From NCBI GenBank assembly GCA_900555745.1, contig USMH01000065.1:1-6006 (forward strand): a stretch of 6,006 nucleotides of DNA, in the 5' to 3' direction. The notes under the pieces are model-generated. The model had not been told where the DNA came from, ran no database searches, and worked only from the letters and a program-made list of their open reading frames with translations. The number at the start of each line of letters is the position of its first letter. Within the stretch, counting starts at the first letter, position 1. Made by a program: the position numbers and the translations under genes. The DNA comes from an uncultured Collinsella sp. (GTDB lineage: Bacteria > Actinomycetota > Coriobacteriia > Coriobacteriales > Coriobacteriaceae). Shown in pieces: positions 5,933 through 6,006 of the stretch.

Positions 5933-6006
5933 CTAAGAAAGCGTGAGCAGCTCCGGCAGCTGGTCGATAATCTTGTCCGCGGCATCCTGGCTAAAGCCAA
6001 AGCGCT
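5933..6006 (-). CDS. C-terminal end of an unidentified protein (possibly HAD-like hydrolase)
   Basis: An open frame entering from the right edge on the minus strand encodes 23 residues, ending in DQLPELLTLS, then TAG at 5933-5935. Evidence that it is a real gene end is the same orientation as its neighbours, similar codon choice and terminator-like hairpins downstream. The helix-like DAADKIIDQLPELL is reminiscent of the C-terminal tail of some HAD-family phosphatases, but 23 residues are too few to assign a function. It probably belongs to a separate transcription unit from the operon. Confidence 0.5.
   Translation of the reverse strand, partial: RFGFSQDAADKIIDQLPELLTLS

Noticed and set aside
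1..6006. tRNA or rRNA genes, CRISPR repeats, insertion-sequence ends or transposase genes
   Set aside because: None were seen. The window is filled by ordinary protein genes and short control regions, with no signs of recent mobile DNA.

Overview
The window holds most of a compact minus-strand gene cluster that looks like an Amadori-compound (fructosamine) utilisation locus. The moderately GC-rich DNA, the codon use, the strong AAGGAGG-type ribosome binding sites and the tight gene packing suggest a gut actinobacterium of the Coriobacteriia (Collinsella-like). That placement is an inference from general sequence character, not from a marker gene.

Reading along the minus strand (right to left), the right edge carries the last 23 codons of an unidentified gene. 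An intergenic stretch follows (5783-5932) with a candidate promoter, a small inverted repeat and a strong U-tailed hairpin. Next is a GntR/HutC-type regulator with a UTRA ligand domain (5039-5782), closed by a perfect 14-bp hairpin. A 218-bp control region (4821-5038) then precedes a four-gene operon: a YfcC/DcuC-family membrane transporter (3357-4820), a YtcJ-like amidohydrolase (1764-3347), a FrlC-like TIM-barrel sugar isomerase/epimerase (911-1762), and a double-SIS-domain deglycase of the FrlB/FraB type (1-848), cut off by the left edge. The transporter, amidohydrolase and isomerase genes are separated by about 9 and 1 bp, so they are almost certainly co-transcribed and translationally coupled. 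A 62-bp gap precedes the deglycase.

Proposed working model (inference): the transporter imports a glycated amino acid or related conjugate. The amidohydrolase trims it or releases a usable moiety. The FrlC-like protein epimerises the sugar part, and the FrlB-like protein splits a 6-phosphorylated Amadori product into glucose 6-phosphate and a free amine or amino acid. The GntR/UTRA protein senses the substrate or its phosphate. The sugar kinase this scheme needs (FrlD/FraD type) is absent here and would be expected just past the left edge or elsewhere. The amidohydrolase and the YfcC-type carrier make the set different from the textbook E. coli frl operon. The amidohydrolase also lacks the second His of the usual HxH metal motif, so its chemistry is open. 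Two inverted repeats near the two candidate promoters share a TTnGCATAAnG half and are candidate regulator sites.
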